Assembly: GCF_003729955.1 (NCBI RefSeq)
Contig: NZ_RJTX01000002.1
Coordinates: 124,001-188,000 of the forward strand
Direction: 5' to 3'
Length of the DNA: 64,000 bases
Source: Chryseobacterium daecheongense
Lineage (GTDB): Bacteria > Bacteroidota > Bacteroidia > Flavobacteriales > Weeksellaceae
Part shown: positions 17,076-24,748 of the stretch, piece by piece
How the letters are laid out: each line of letters starts with the position of its first letter
Numbering within the stretch: position 1 is the first letter of the stretch
The notes under the pieces: generated by a model
Seen by the model: the letters and a program-made list of their open reading frames with translations, nothing else
Told to the model about the DNA's origin: nothing
The model's database searches: none
Made by a program: the position numbers and the translations under genes

Positions 17076-17987
17076 ATGAAAAAGATAATATTTATAGGTC
17101 TTATATTGGCAAGTGCTGAATCTTTTGGGCAATATGGAATAAATACAGCCACTCCATCCGCTACTTTTGATATGGTTTCCAAAGGAAATACTGCTGCTAC
17201 CAAAGCCTTTGAAATTAATGATTCATCGGGGCAGGAATTATTGAAAATTTCGGATAATGGAAACCTGGGTGTCAATATTGGAAATTCATTACCTACGAAT
17301 GTGCTGCATGTGAAAGCAGATATTAAACATGAAAACCTTCCTGTTCTATTGCCTCCTTATAGCCCGTTAGGAGTTGATGCTTCTGGAGCGGCGAAAGTAC
17401 AGATAGCAGGTACAAAATACTTTTATTATAAAAGAACAACCTCTTTTGGAAACTTCACTCTGTCTAATGTGAACACTTATACGAATGTTCCATTTACAAA
17501 CGGTACGGATGTGAAAGGAAATACAACCGGGTTTGGATTTGGTACCGATGCTTCCGCTACAGTAAACGGACAATCTGTGTCTAATGTAAGTTATCTGACC
17601 ATTCCCGAGCCGGGTGTATATCTTTTTGAAATGTATCAGACTGCTTACTGTACAGGTAGCCCTACCTCTAGTTCAAATACAGGACAAATAGCGTTGAATA
17701 CCGTTTTTGCCACAGCCGGAACATCGGGAACAACCTATACTACTAATACTATTTTCAGGGATTATATAGTGGCAAGAAGAAGCGTGGGAGGTGCTGTGAA
17801 TAGTGCGAGTTATGCATATGCCAATCCACAAAAGTTAATTGTTGCGTATCAGAGCACATCTCAGAATGAAAAGGTGGCGCTATTTATAAATTATGTAGGT
17901 GGAGACAGTTATAATACTCAGACATGTCAGATGAATATGCCTAATAATAGTGATAATTACGGATACTTAATTGTAACCAAATTATAA
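17076..17987 (+). CDS. Secreted protein with probable C1q-like C-terminal domain (3 of 3)
   Basis: A 303-residue protein built like its upstream neighbour: signal peptide (MKKIIFIGLILASAESFGQ), YGINTATPSATFDMVSKGN, FEINDSSGQELLKISDNGN, and a C-terminal globular part with IPEPGVYLFEMYQTAYC and QNEKVALFINYVGGD. The paired Cys positions of gene 2 are kept. The two proteins look like a tandem duplication that has diverged strongly. A heterotrimer or a set of alternative surface proteins is possible, but this is inference. No type IX sorting domain is evident at the C-terminus; the protein ends right after the jelly-roll strands. Confidence 0.8.
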   Translation: MKKIIFIGLILASAESFGQYGINTATPSATFDMVSKGNTAATKAFEINDSSGQELLKISDNGNLGVNIGNSLPTNVLHVKADIKHENLPVLLPPYSPLGVDASGAAKVQIAGTKYFYYKRTTSFGNFTLSNVNTYTNVPFTNGTDVKGNTTGFGFGTDASATVNGQSVSNVSYLTIPEPGVYLFEMYQTAYCTGSPTSSSNTGQIALNTVFATAGTSGTTYTTNTIFRDYIVARRSVGGAVNSASYAYANPQKLIVAYQSTSQNEKVALFINYVGGDSYNTQTCQMNMPNNSDNYGYLIVTKL

Positions 17988-18109
17988 TAGAACGATTCTT
18001 AAAACAACAAATGAAAAATATTCAGGAATAGATTAGTTGAGTGAATAGTATAAAATTAGTATTTAATATTCGATTATCTAATATTTCTGAATTAGCAAAG
18101 GATGGACAG

Positions 18110-18139
18110 GTACGGCCCAAAGAGAGCGCAGGGCTGTAC
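18110..18139. other. GC-rich hairpin without T run
   Basis: GTACGGCCC (18110-18118) pairs with GGGCTGTAC (18131-18139), nine pairs with one G-U, enclosing a 12-base loop. It is much richer in GC than its surroundings. There is no clear T tract after it, so it may be a weak terminator of the secreted-protein operon or another RNA structure. Confidence 0.5.
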
Positions 18140-18212
18140 TTTACGTCTCATTTAATATAACAATACGGCATCCGTAATAACAGGATAGACTGAGAATTTA
18201 ATTTATTCGAAA

Positions 18213-18632
18213 ATGCAATTTAAAAACATTCATATAGGCTCAGTAATTAATCAAAGAGTTGAGGAATGCAAAATGGAAATGCCCCGTATTTGTAGTTTCT
18301 TTAAGCGTAGAGAAGAAGAAATAGAAAAAATGTATCAAGCGGAAAGCTTGGATTCTGAATTGCTTTTGCGTTGGAGTAAGTTGCTTGACTATGATTTTTT
18401 TAGAATATACTCTCAGCATTTAATTTTATACTCTCCCCAGACTAAAGGAAAAGACACTCAACTAATGAACATAAATCTTGAAACACCTCATTTCAGGAAA
18501 AATATTTATACTAAGGAGTTGATTGATTTTATCCTAGAGCTATTGAAAAAACACGAAAAAACAATAACACAGGTGATCGATGAATATAGAATTCCCAAAA
18601 GCACTTTATACAGATGGATAAAAAAATACTGA
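18213..18632 (+). CDS. Small HTH protein of a Chryseobacterium-type family (first of a pair)
   Basis: A 139-residue basic protein. The N-terminal part (IGSVINQRVEECKMEMPRICSFFKRREEEIEKMYQ) resembles a lambda-repressor-like helical DNA-binding region; the middle has LLRWSKLLDYDFFRIYSQHLILYSP, and the C-terminal 40 residues form a second HTH ending RIPKSTLYRWIKKY. Proteins of this type occur in several copies in Chryseobacterium genomes and are sometimes labelled transposase-like, but no catalytic domain is present here. Its last 19 bases overlap the next gene in another frame. Function unknown. Confidence 0.75.
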   Translation: MQFKNIHIGSVINQRVEECKMEMPRICSFFKRREEEIEKMYQAESLDSELLLRWSKLLDYDFFRIYSQHLILYSPQTKGKDTQLMNINLETPHFRKNIYTKELIDFILELLKKHEKTITQVIDEYRIPKSTLYRWIKKY

Positions 18633-18961
18633 CGACAATTGCCCCGGACTATAAGCGTATTTATAATGATATAATTATCATGAAATACCCCTATAAAAAA
18701 AAGAAATGTGAATTTATTCTTGATAAACCACAACTTACCTCTCTGGACATTATAAAACTCAATTCACTGATATTTGAGAATACAGAGATGCAGGTATTTA
18801 ATCAAAGACATAAATCATACAATTTGCATGTCATTAAGGAAATACTCTTGTATCAAAGAAAAAACAACCTCAACAACACTCAGCTGGCAAGCCATTTTAG
18901 GCTAAGCAGAAATACGGTTGCAAAATGGAAAAGGTTATATTCTTCTACAATTGATAGCTGA
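18614..18961 (+). CDS. Small HTH protein (second of the pair)
   Basis: A 115-residue protein starting inside the end of the preceding gene (19-base overlap). The N-terminal PDYKRIYNDIIIMKYPYKKKKC region and the middle LTSLDIIKLNSLIF are followed by a C-terminal HTH (NNTQLASHFRLSRNTVAKWKRLY). An internal ATG at 18680 would remove the conserved-looking PDYKRIY stretch, so I kept the first ATG. The overlap means it is made from the same transcript as its partner. It lacks any nuclease or recombinase residues. Probable DNA-binding protein, target unknown. Confidence 0.72.
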   Translation: MDKKILTTIAPDYKRIYNDIIIMKYPYKKKKCEFILDKPQLTSLDIIKLNSLIFENTEMQVFNQRHKSYNLHVIKEILLYQRKNNLNNTQLASHFRLSRNTVAKWKRLYSSTIDS

Positions 18962-19059
18962 TCTCACAACCAATCTTACTGTTTATTTTCTGTTGTTATT
19001 TTGAAAGATTGGCAAAAAAATTGAATATACCATAATGAAATCAAATTAAAATAATAATT

Positions 19060-19533
19060 ATGGAAACGAATGCTTACAACCAGAAACTGAACCGTTACGT
19101 GTTGAATGACCAGATTATTTATACAGGTTTCTCCAGCTTTAAAGATGCTGAAGAATGTGCTCAAAAGAAAGGAGGAACTCTTGTGGAAGTGGCTTTTAAG
19201 GACGGAAATGATAATCCTCAGATTACTGATGAAGCAGGTCTTATTGAAAAACAGCTTCACTATTATGTAGATGCGGGTGAAGAATACAAATTTATCCATT
19301 CATCTGATCCCGGATTCAGAAAATATGCAGATGAACTACAAAAAATAAAGGCAAAACAACGACAGGATAGTCCTGAAGAAAGATATTTTGCCAATTTCGA
19401 AATTGAAAATGTAGAAGACCCGATTGTGATTATTAAAAATGATCACTTTGAATCGGTAACTTCAAGAGAGCGTTCCAAATATTTGAAGCACGCTAAAGTC
19501 TATGAATTAGGGGTATCCCTGCCAAAATCTTAA
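19060..19533 (+). CDS. Conserved-looking cytoplasmic protein of unknown function
   Basis: A 157-residue soluble protein without signal peptide or membrane segment. The first part looks like a compact alpha/beta domain (NRYVLNDQIIYTGFSSFKDAEECAQKKGGTLV, split here by eye); the C-terminal part is charged (LQKIKAKQRQDSPEERY) and ends in a strand-rich segment. I do not recognise a family. It is followed after 13 bases by the small Lys-rich protein, and both are likely one unit ended by the strong hairpin at 19736. Confidence 0.7.
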   Translation: METNAYNQKLNRYVLNDQIIYTGFSSFKDAEECAQKKGGTLVEVAFKDGNDNPQITDEAGLIEKQLHYYVDAGEEYKFIHSSDPGFRKYADELQKIKAKQRQDSPEERYFANFEIENVEDPIVIIKNDHFESVTSRERSKYLKHAKVYELGVSLPKS

Positions 19534-19546
19534 AAAAAATATTATC

Positions 19547-19732
19547 ATGAGCAAGACGAAATATTCAGAAAAAGCTCAGGACAAAGTAGGAAAAGTAATG
19601 CACGAATTCAAGGAAGGAAAATTGAAATCTTCTTCCGGGAAAAAAGTGACAAGCAGAAAACAGGCTGTAGCCATAGGTATTTCTGAAGCAAGAGAAAAAG
19701 GGCTGAAAGTGCCCAAAAAGAAAAAAGATTAA
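19547..19732 (+). CDS. Small lysine-rich protein, DUF6496-like
   Basis: A 61-residue, strongly basic protein. The order KVGKVMHEFKEGKLKSS, GKKVTSRKQAVAIGIS and a poly-Lys end matches a widespread small protein family I recall as DUF6496; its function is not known. The basic tail and short length would fit nucleic-acid binding, which is only an inference. Second gene of a two-gene unit. Confidence 0.75.
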   Translation: MSKTKYSEKAQDKVGKVMHEFKEGKLKSSSGKKVTSRKQAVAIGISEAREKGLKVPKKKKD

Positions 19733-19735
19733 TTT

Positions 19736-19782
19736 AACAATAAGAAGCGGCTGGGAAATTTTCCCAGCCGCTTCTTATTGTT
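19736..19782. terminator. Very strong symmetrical terminator hairpin
   Basis: Arms of about 23 bases (AACAATAAGAAGCGGCTGGG and its complement) with almost no loop, centred at 19759. It sits between two convergent units, the small-protein unit on the left and the phosphorylase-like gene on the right, and can end both. Confidence 0.8.
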
Positions 19783-19784
19783 AT

Positions 19785-19865
19785 GCAAAATCGCAGAATC
19801 GTTAAATCGTTTGATCCAGTTTTACAGATTCGCATTTTCACGATTTAACGATTTCGCCTTTTTGC
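19785..19865. repeat. Imperfect 26-bp inverted repeat
   Basis: Arm 1 at 19785-19810 and arm 2 at 19840-19865 match at 22 of 26 positions in inverted orientation; the inner 14 bases (AATCGTTAAATCGT) are perfect. The 29-base spacer has no feature. It lies 6 bases past the end of the phosphorylase-like gene. It resembles a short palindromic intergenic repeat. Confidence 0.65.
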
Positions 19866-19870
19866 CCTAT

Positions 19871-21535
19871 TTATCCCTTATAATTATACAGCACTTTATA
19901 ATATTCATCCGCCATTCTGTCGCTGTTAAACTGGTCTTTAACATCGTTCATGGCATTATGCTGAATTTTTCTCCATTTATTAGGATTGTCGTAGTAAGTT
20001 GGAAGGATCTCATTTTCGAGAAGCTCATATAATTTATTCAAATCATAATTATCCTGCTCGTAGATACTCATATTCAGATAATCCACTTTTGGAACGACAA
20101 ATGAGTTTTCTCCGGGTTTTGAAAATTCTGGGATCCATCCGTCATCAGTAGAAAGATTTATGGAGCCATTCATGGCAGCGGTCATTCCGGAAGTCCCTGA
20201 AGCTTCCCTCGGAACTCTTGGATTGTTTAGCCAAAGATCAGAACCTTGCTTTAATGATTTGCTTAAAGAAAGCTCATAGCCTGTTAAAACCGCCATGTTT
20301 TTATGATTCTTACTTTCCTCCACCAGTGTATTGAAAGTGGAAATGGCAGAATAATCCATAGGGTAGGGTTTTCCGGCCCAAATCATCTGCACCGGATATT
20401 TCGGATTATTTAATAGTTTATAGAATCTGTCTTTATCGTGTAAGAGGAGATCTGCACGTTTGTATCCGGCAAATCTTCTTGCCCAGACTATGGTGAAAAC
20501 ATTCGGGTTGAATAAATTTCCTGTTTGGTCTGCAACAATTTTGAAAAGTCTCTTTTTTAAATGCTTTTTACGATAATCGAAAACAGTTTCATCATTTTCA
20601 TCTTTTGCATTATAAAGCGGTTTATCAGACCAGTATTTGAATTCCTGGGCATTCGTAATGGAAGTGATTTCGCAGATTCCCGGATATTTGCTCCACATCG
20701 TTCTGGAAACAACACCGTGAAGTTGTGAAACCCCATTGGCGATTCTTGCCATTTTCAAAGCACAAAGAGAGTGATTGAAACGATCATCATCTGCTCCTTC
20801 AATGCTTTTGACATCCTCCATACTGAATCCTGAAAAATAAGACATATCATAACATAATCTCAGATTATGCTTTTCATTTCCTGCTTCTTCGGGAGTGTGC
20901 GTGGTGAAAACAAGCTTTTCTTTTACCCTGTTAAGATCACCATTGTATTTTTTCAACAAATGAAATGCTGCCGGAAGTCCGTGAGCCTCATTCAAATGAT
21001 AAATATCTCTTTCGATATTCATTTCATCCAATAATTTGGCTCCTCCTTTTCCTAATAAGATATATTGTGCGAGTTTGGTAGATTCATTGGCATCATACAA
21101 TTTGTGGCAGATGGTTTTTGAAACGTGATCGTTTTCAGGAACATCTGTTGAAAGGAAAAACATAGGTGCCGTATTGAAGATTTCAGGATCCAGGTACCAT
21201 ACTTTTACCCAAACCGGAGCACTGTGGATTTCAATCTGAAACTTAATTCCCGTATCTTCAAGGAAGCTGTACATTTTTCTCGTCCATACAGGTTGTAATG
21301 TCTGATCATGATTTCTTGCCTGGTCATAATAGCCAAATTTCCAAAGAATTCCGATCCCGATAAGGTCTTGTTTTAAATTATAGGCACTTCTCATATGAGA
21401 GCCTGCCAAGAACCCCAAACCTCCTGAATATATTTTCAACACCTGCTCAATGGCAAATTCCATTGAAAAATAGGCGACTTTTTTAGAATATTGTGGATGT
21501 ACGCTGTAAGGTATTTTAAAGTTTTTAAAATCCAT
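19871..21535 (-). CDS. Short alpha-glucan phosphorylase-like protein (GT35-like), PLP lysine replaced
   Basis: A 554-residue protein of the short glycogen-phosphorylase-like type. It has the N-terminal FSMEFAIEQVLKIYSGGLGFLAG region, the HLNEAHGLPA and HTPEEAG motifs, ARRFAGYKRADL in the second domain, and REASGTSGMTAAMNG near the C-terminus. In phosphorylases the residue after that Met is the Lys that holds pyridoxal phosphate; here it is Thr452. The longer frame starts with a TTG inside the -7 promoter box, so the ATG at 21535 is the start. Known relatives act on glycogen or maltodextrin. With the Lys gone, it may be a retaining glycosyltransferase without PLP; annotation as phosphorylase is uncertain. 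Confidence 0.85.
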   Translation of the reverse strand: MDFKNFKIPYSVHPQYSKKVAYFSMEFAIEQVLKIYSGGLGFLAGSHMRSAYNLKQDLIGIGILWKFGYYDQARNHDQTLQPVWTRKMYSFLEDTGIKFQIEIHSAPVWVKVWYLDPEIFNTAPMFFLSTDVPENDHVSKTICHKLYDANESTKLAQYILLGKGGAKLLDEMNIERDIYHLNEAHGLPAAFHLLKKYNGDLNRVKEKLVFTTHTPEEAGNEKHNLRLCYDMSYFSGFSMEDVKSIEGADDDRFNHSLCALKMARIANGVSQLHGVVSRTMWSKYPGICEITSITNAQEFKYWSDKPLYNAKDENDETVFDYRKKHLKKRLFKIVADQTGNLFNPNVFTIVWARRFAGYKRADLLLHDKDRFYKLLNNPKYPVQMIWAGKPYPMDYSAISTFNTLVEESKNHKNMAVLTGYELSLSKSLKQGSDLWLNNPRVPREASGTSGMTAAMNGSINLSTDDGWIPEFSKPGENSFVVPKVDYLNMSIYEQDNYDLNKLYELLENEILPTYYDNPNKWRKIQHNAMNDVKDQFNSDRMADEYYKVLYNYKG

Positions 21536-21562
21536 AAAACTGTGTTTTTGTATTTGAAGGGG

Positions 21563-21570
21563 CAAAGGTA
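21563..21570 (-). promoter_or_regulatory. -7 promoter box of the phosphorylase-like gene
   Basis: TACCTTTG on the minus strand, 28 bases before the ATG at 21535. It covers the alternative TTG codon, which therefore cannot be the start. Confidence 0.6.
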
Positions 21571-21690
21571 TTAATTATGAAAATAAACTTTACATTAATT
21601 ATTTAATAAATTATTTTTAAAACTATCTGTCGAATAGTTTTTTTGCTTACCTTTATGTTGTAAATTTTTGATAATCAAAAACTTCTCACA

Positions 21691-22488
21691 ATGAAAAAGA
21701 TGTTTTCAGATGAAGATTTAATCAAGAATCTAAGCCTATATTATCTGAATCGACATTTGAAGAAAAAGCCGATAGAGAAGTACCACCGTACCATAGACGA
21801 ATCTCCGCTTCACGACCGCGAAAAATACAAGAAGAAGTCCGAGATTTTACTGCTTAATTCTTTCATGCATCATTTTCCGGAAGTTACTTTTGAAAATCTC
21901 ACTTGTGAAAGTCCCGACTTTATCGCTAAATTCAACGACAAGAAAATTGGAATCGAGCTTACCGAAGTGATTAATCATCTGGAAATGAAAAAGGTTGAAA
22001 GCTGCTTAAACAAGATTTTCCGTCAGGCTGAAATACTATTAGAACAAGAAGACACTGCGAAATATCGTGGTGTTTATTTTTTAGAATTCCACCCACATAT
22101 TAAGTTTGATAAGCTGGAGGATCAGCAGGAAATTATTCTTGCGATCTACAAAAGCATTAATAAGAATAAACCGGTGGGTTGTGTAAAAAGCATCCGTAAA
22201 TCCTTTCACCGGAGAAATGTGTTCATCACCTATGAATACAATATGAACCTGTTTGATGAACTCTGCTCTGAAAAGATCCTGGAATTGATCGAAAAAAAGA
22301 ATGAAAAATATCCTTATTATGATACTTCTGTAGATGAATGTTGGCTGGTAATTGTCTCTGATATGAATTCCTTGGCTTCACGATATACCTTTATCCAGGA
22401 TAAAGAACACCTTAAAGAAGTGAAAAGTCCTTTTCATAAAATTTTCCACCTTGAAAATCTTTGCGGGAACATTACGAGCATAAAATAA
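21691..22488 (+). CDS. Stand-alone protein with a PD-(D/E)XK-like motif
   Basis: A 265-residue soluble protein. After a basic N-terminal third, residues 73-92 read ESPDF...KKIGIELTEV: Pro-Asp (75-76) in one strand, then Glu89-x-Thr91 in the next, the layout of PD-(D/E)XK nucleases, though Thr stands where the catalytic Lys usually is. Glu92 follows. Later segments (VYFLEFHPHI, CWLVIVSD) look like core strands. No methylase or helicase is nearby, so it is not an obvious restriction system. It may be a nuclease-fold protein of unknown role, possibly inactive. It is divergent from the phosphorylase-like gene. Confidence 0.7.
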   Translation: MKKMFSDEDLIKNLSLYYLNRHLKKKPIEKYHRTIDESPLHDREKYKKKSEILLLNSFMHHFPEVTFENLTCESPDFIAKFNDKKIGIELTEVINHLEMKKVESCLNKIFRQAEILLEQEDTAKYRGVYFLEFHPHIKFDKLEDQQEIILAIYKSINKNKPVGCVKSIRKSFHRRNVFITYEYNMNLFDELCSEKILELIEKKNEKYPYYDTSVDECWLVIVSDMNSLASRYTFIQDKEHLKEVKSPFHKIFHLENLCGNITSIK

Positions 22489-22663
22489 TACTTAAATTTT
22501 TACAACGTATTCGAAGTAAAGCGTAGTGAAGAATCTCTAATTAATAACTTCAGGTAAACAAATATAACTTTGTTGATGAGAACTTCATGATGAACGATAA
22601 GTGTGAGGAATGGAAATAGAATTTATCAATTCAATCTAAGATTATTACCATTCATTTTCTTTT

Positions 22664-22671
22664 TACATTTG
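22664..22671 (+). promoter_or_regulatory. -7 promoter box of the DinB-like gene
   Basis: TACATTTG, 17 bases before the ATG at 22689; exact match to the consensus. Confidence 0.6.
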
Positions 22672-22688
22672 GGATAAACTCTATAAAA

Positions 22689-23279
22689 ATGAAAGATCTA
22701 TTTGTCAAGCGTTTCGAATATTATAAATCATTAGGAGACAAAACATTTGATCAGCTTTCCAATGAGCAGATCTTCTGGCAGTACAATGAAGAAAGCAATT
22801 CAATAGCCATGATTGTAAAGCATATTGCCGGAAATATGTTATCACGATGGACCAATTTTTTAATGGAAGACGGTGAAAAACCATGGAGAAACCGTGACGA
22901 AGAGTTTGTGAATACATTTACCACCAAGCAGGAAGTTCTGGATTATTGGGAAAAAGGCTGGAAATGCCTGTTTGATGCATTGGCACAGATCACGGATGAG
23001 AATTTATATGCTACTATTTATATAAGAGGTGAAGCACATTCTATGATTGATGCGGTTTTTCGTCAATTGGCGCATTATCCTTATCACATAGGTCAAATCA
23101 TTTACATTGCTAAGATGATGAAAAATGATGACTGGAAAACACTTTCTATAGCAAGAAACAATTCCCAGGAATTTAATTCGGAGATGAAAGATAAATTTTC
23201 CGGAAGTGAACAAACCTCTAATTCATCGCCGGTTTGCTTTCATAACAGCCCTGAAGTAAGGGATGAATACAAGCAATAG
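22689..23279 (+). CDS. DinB-superfamily protein (DUF1572)
   Basis: A 196-residue four-helix-bundle protein of the DinB/YfiT-like superfamily. Three histidines at the places that bind a metal in this fold are visible: His45 in IVKHIAGN, and His129 and His133 in RQLAHYPYHIGQI. The helix FVKRFEYYKSLGDKTFDQLS at the start and the WRNRDEEF turn fit DUF1572. Many relatives are metal-dependent thiol transferases, but the substrate of DUF1572 proteins is not known. The last 25 residues are polar and low in complexity. The preceding 200 bases (22489-22688) carry only its promoter. Confidence 0.85.
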   Translation: MKDLFVKRFEYYKSLGDKTFDQLSNEQIFWQYNEESNSIAMIVKHIAGNMLSRWTNFLMEDGEKPWRNRDEEFVNTFTTKQEVLDYWEKGWKCLFDALAQITDENLYATIYIRGEAHSMIDAVFRQLAHYPYHIGQIIYIAKMMKNDDWKTLSIARNNSQEFNSEMKDKFSGSEQTSNSSPVCFHNSPEVRDEYKQ

Positions 23280-23312
23280 ATTCAATCAATTTAGTATTGT
23301 TATTAAAATCCT

Positions 23313-23320
23313 TATCTTTG
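23313..23320 (+). promoter_or_regulatory. -7 promoter box of mtaB
   Basis: TATCTTTG followed by CACCC, 28 bases before the ATG at 23349. It is one of the best matches to the Bacteroidetes consensus in the window. Confidence 0.65.
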
Positions 23321-23348
23321 CACCCAGAAAAAATTTCAGGAAATATCC

Positions 23349-24695
23349 ATGTCAAATCTTCATAAAACTGCTGCATATCATACCCTTGGCTGCAAATTAA
23401 ATTTTGCGGAAACATCTACTATTGCCCGTCAATTAACAGATGCAGGTTATGATAAGGTAAGTTTTGATGACAGAGCGGATATTTATGTGATCAATACGTG
23501 TTCCGTAACTGAAAATGCAGATCGGGAGTGTAAACTTCACGTGAAAAGAGCCATGAAAGCCAATCCGGAAGGTTTGGTGGTGATTGTTGGATGCTATGCT
23601 CAATTGAAGCCTGAAGAAATTTCACAGATCGAAGGTGTAGACTTGGTCTTGGGAGCCAAAGAAAAATTCAACATCTTAAGTTATCTTGATGATTTGAAGA
23701 AATCTGAAAGTGAAGGTATTGTTCACTCTTGTGAAATTGAAGAAACCGATTTCTTTATCGGAAGCTATTCCATCGGAGACAGAACCAGAGCTTTTCTGAA
23801 AGTTCAGGACGGATGCGATTATAAATGTACTTACTGTACCATTCCTTTGGCAAGAGGGATTTCCCGTTCAGATACAATCGAAAATGTATTGAAAAACGCT
23901 AAAGAAATTGCAGAAAGAGACATTAAAGAAATTGTTCTTACGGGAGTAAACATCGGAGATTATGGAAAAGGAGAGTTCGGAAATAAAAGACATGAACATA
24001 CATTCCTGGATCTTATTTCAGAGCTTGATCAGGTAGAAGGGATCGAAAGAATCCGTATTTCTTCTATTGAACCCAATCTTTTGAAAGATGAAAGCATTGA
24101 GCTTGTTTCTAAAAGCAAAAGCTTTGTGCCCCATTTTCATATTCCGCTACAATCCGGAAGCGATGATTTATTGAAAAAAATGAAACGTCGTTACCTGACC
24201 AAACTGTACAACGACAGAGTCAATAAAATCCGTGAGGTAATGCCTCATGCAGCCATTGGTGTAGATGTGATTGTAGGATTTCCGGGGGAAACAGAAGAAA
24301 AATTCATGGAAACCTATCAATTCCTGAATGAACTTCCGATTACCTATTTACACGTTTTTACTTATTCAGAAAGAGAAAATACCGAAGCAGCCGAAATGGA
24401 TGGAGTAGTTCCTGTAGCTGAAAGAAAAAAACGAAATAAAATGCTAAGAATCCTTTCTGAGAAGAAGAAAATGGCATTTTATCAGACACAGCTTGGAAAA
24501 ACACTTCCTGTACTTTGGGAGCATGAAAATAAAGACGGAAAAATGTTTGGTTTCACAGAAAACTATGTGAGGGTACAGAAAGATTTTGATCCGGCATCAG
24601 TAAATCAGATAGAATTTTTAAATTTAGAAAAAATCCTGCCGGATGGCACGGTTTCTGTGCAGTCTTCTTACGAAAGTTTTTTAGCAAAAGCATAG
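23349..24695 (+). CDS. mtaB: tRNA t6A37 methylthiotransferase MtaB
   Basis: A radical-SAM enzyme that converts t6A37 to ms2t6A37 in tRNAs reading ANN codons. The N-terminal UPF0004 domain has the three Cys for one 4Fe-4S cluster (Cys15, Cys51, Cys82). The radical-SAM motif is C156-x3-C160-x2-C163 in DGCDYKCTYCTIPLARG, and the C-terminal part carries a TRAM-like region. At 448 residues it has normal length. The same anticodon-loop t6A modification depends on TsaD, also in this window. The gene has its own promoter and lies 53 bases before the FMN protein gene, with no terminator between. Confidence 0.95.
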   Translation: MSNLHKTAAYHTLGCKLNFAETSTIARQLTDAGYDKVSFDDRADIYVINTCSVTENADRECKLHVKRAMKANPEGLVVIVGCYAQLKPEEISQIEGVDLVLGAKEKFNILSYLDDLKKSESEGIVHSCEIEETDFFIGSYSIGDRTRAFLKVQDGCDYKCTYCTIPLARGISRSDTIENVLKNAKEIAERDIKEIVLTGVNIGDYGKGEFGNKRHEHTFLDLISELDQVEGIERIRISSIEPNLLKDESIELVSKSKSFVPHFHIPLQSGSDDLLKKMKRRYLTKLYNDRVNKIREVMPHAAIGVDVIVGFPGETEEKFMETYQFLNELPITYLHVFTYSERENTEAAEMDGVVPVAERKKRNKMLRILSEKKKMAFYQTQLGKTLPVLWEHENKDGKMFGFTENYVRVQKDFDPASVNQIEFLNLEKILPDGTVSVQSSYESFLAKA

Positions 24696-24748
24696 CTCTT
24701 TTGTTAAATTTCCACTACATTTATTTTTAACTTTTAAATACAACATTC

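Noticed and set aside
18213..18961. A complete insertion sequence around the HTH pair
   Set aside because: I found no terminal inverted repeats, target duplication or transposase active-site residues near the pair.
18970..19012. CCAATCTT / AAGATTGG inverted pair after the HTH genes
   Set aside because: The 27-base spacer and the A run, not T run, after it do not support a terminator in the direction of the genes.
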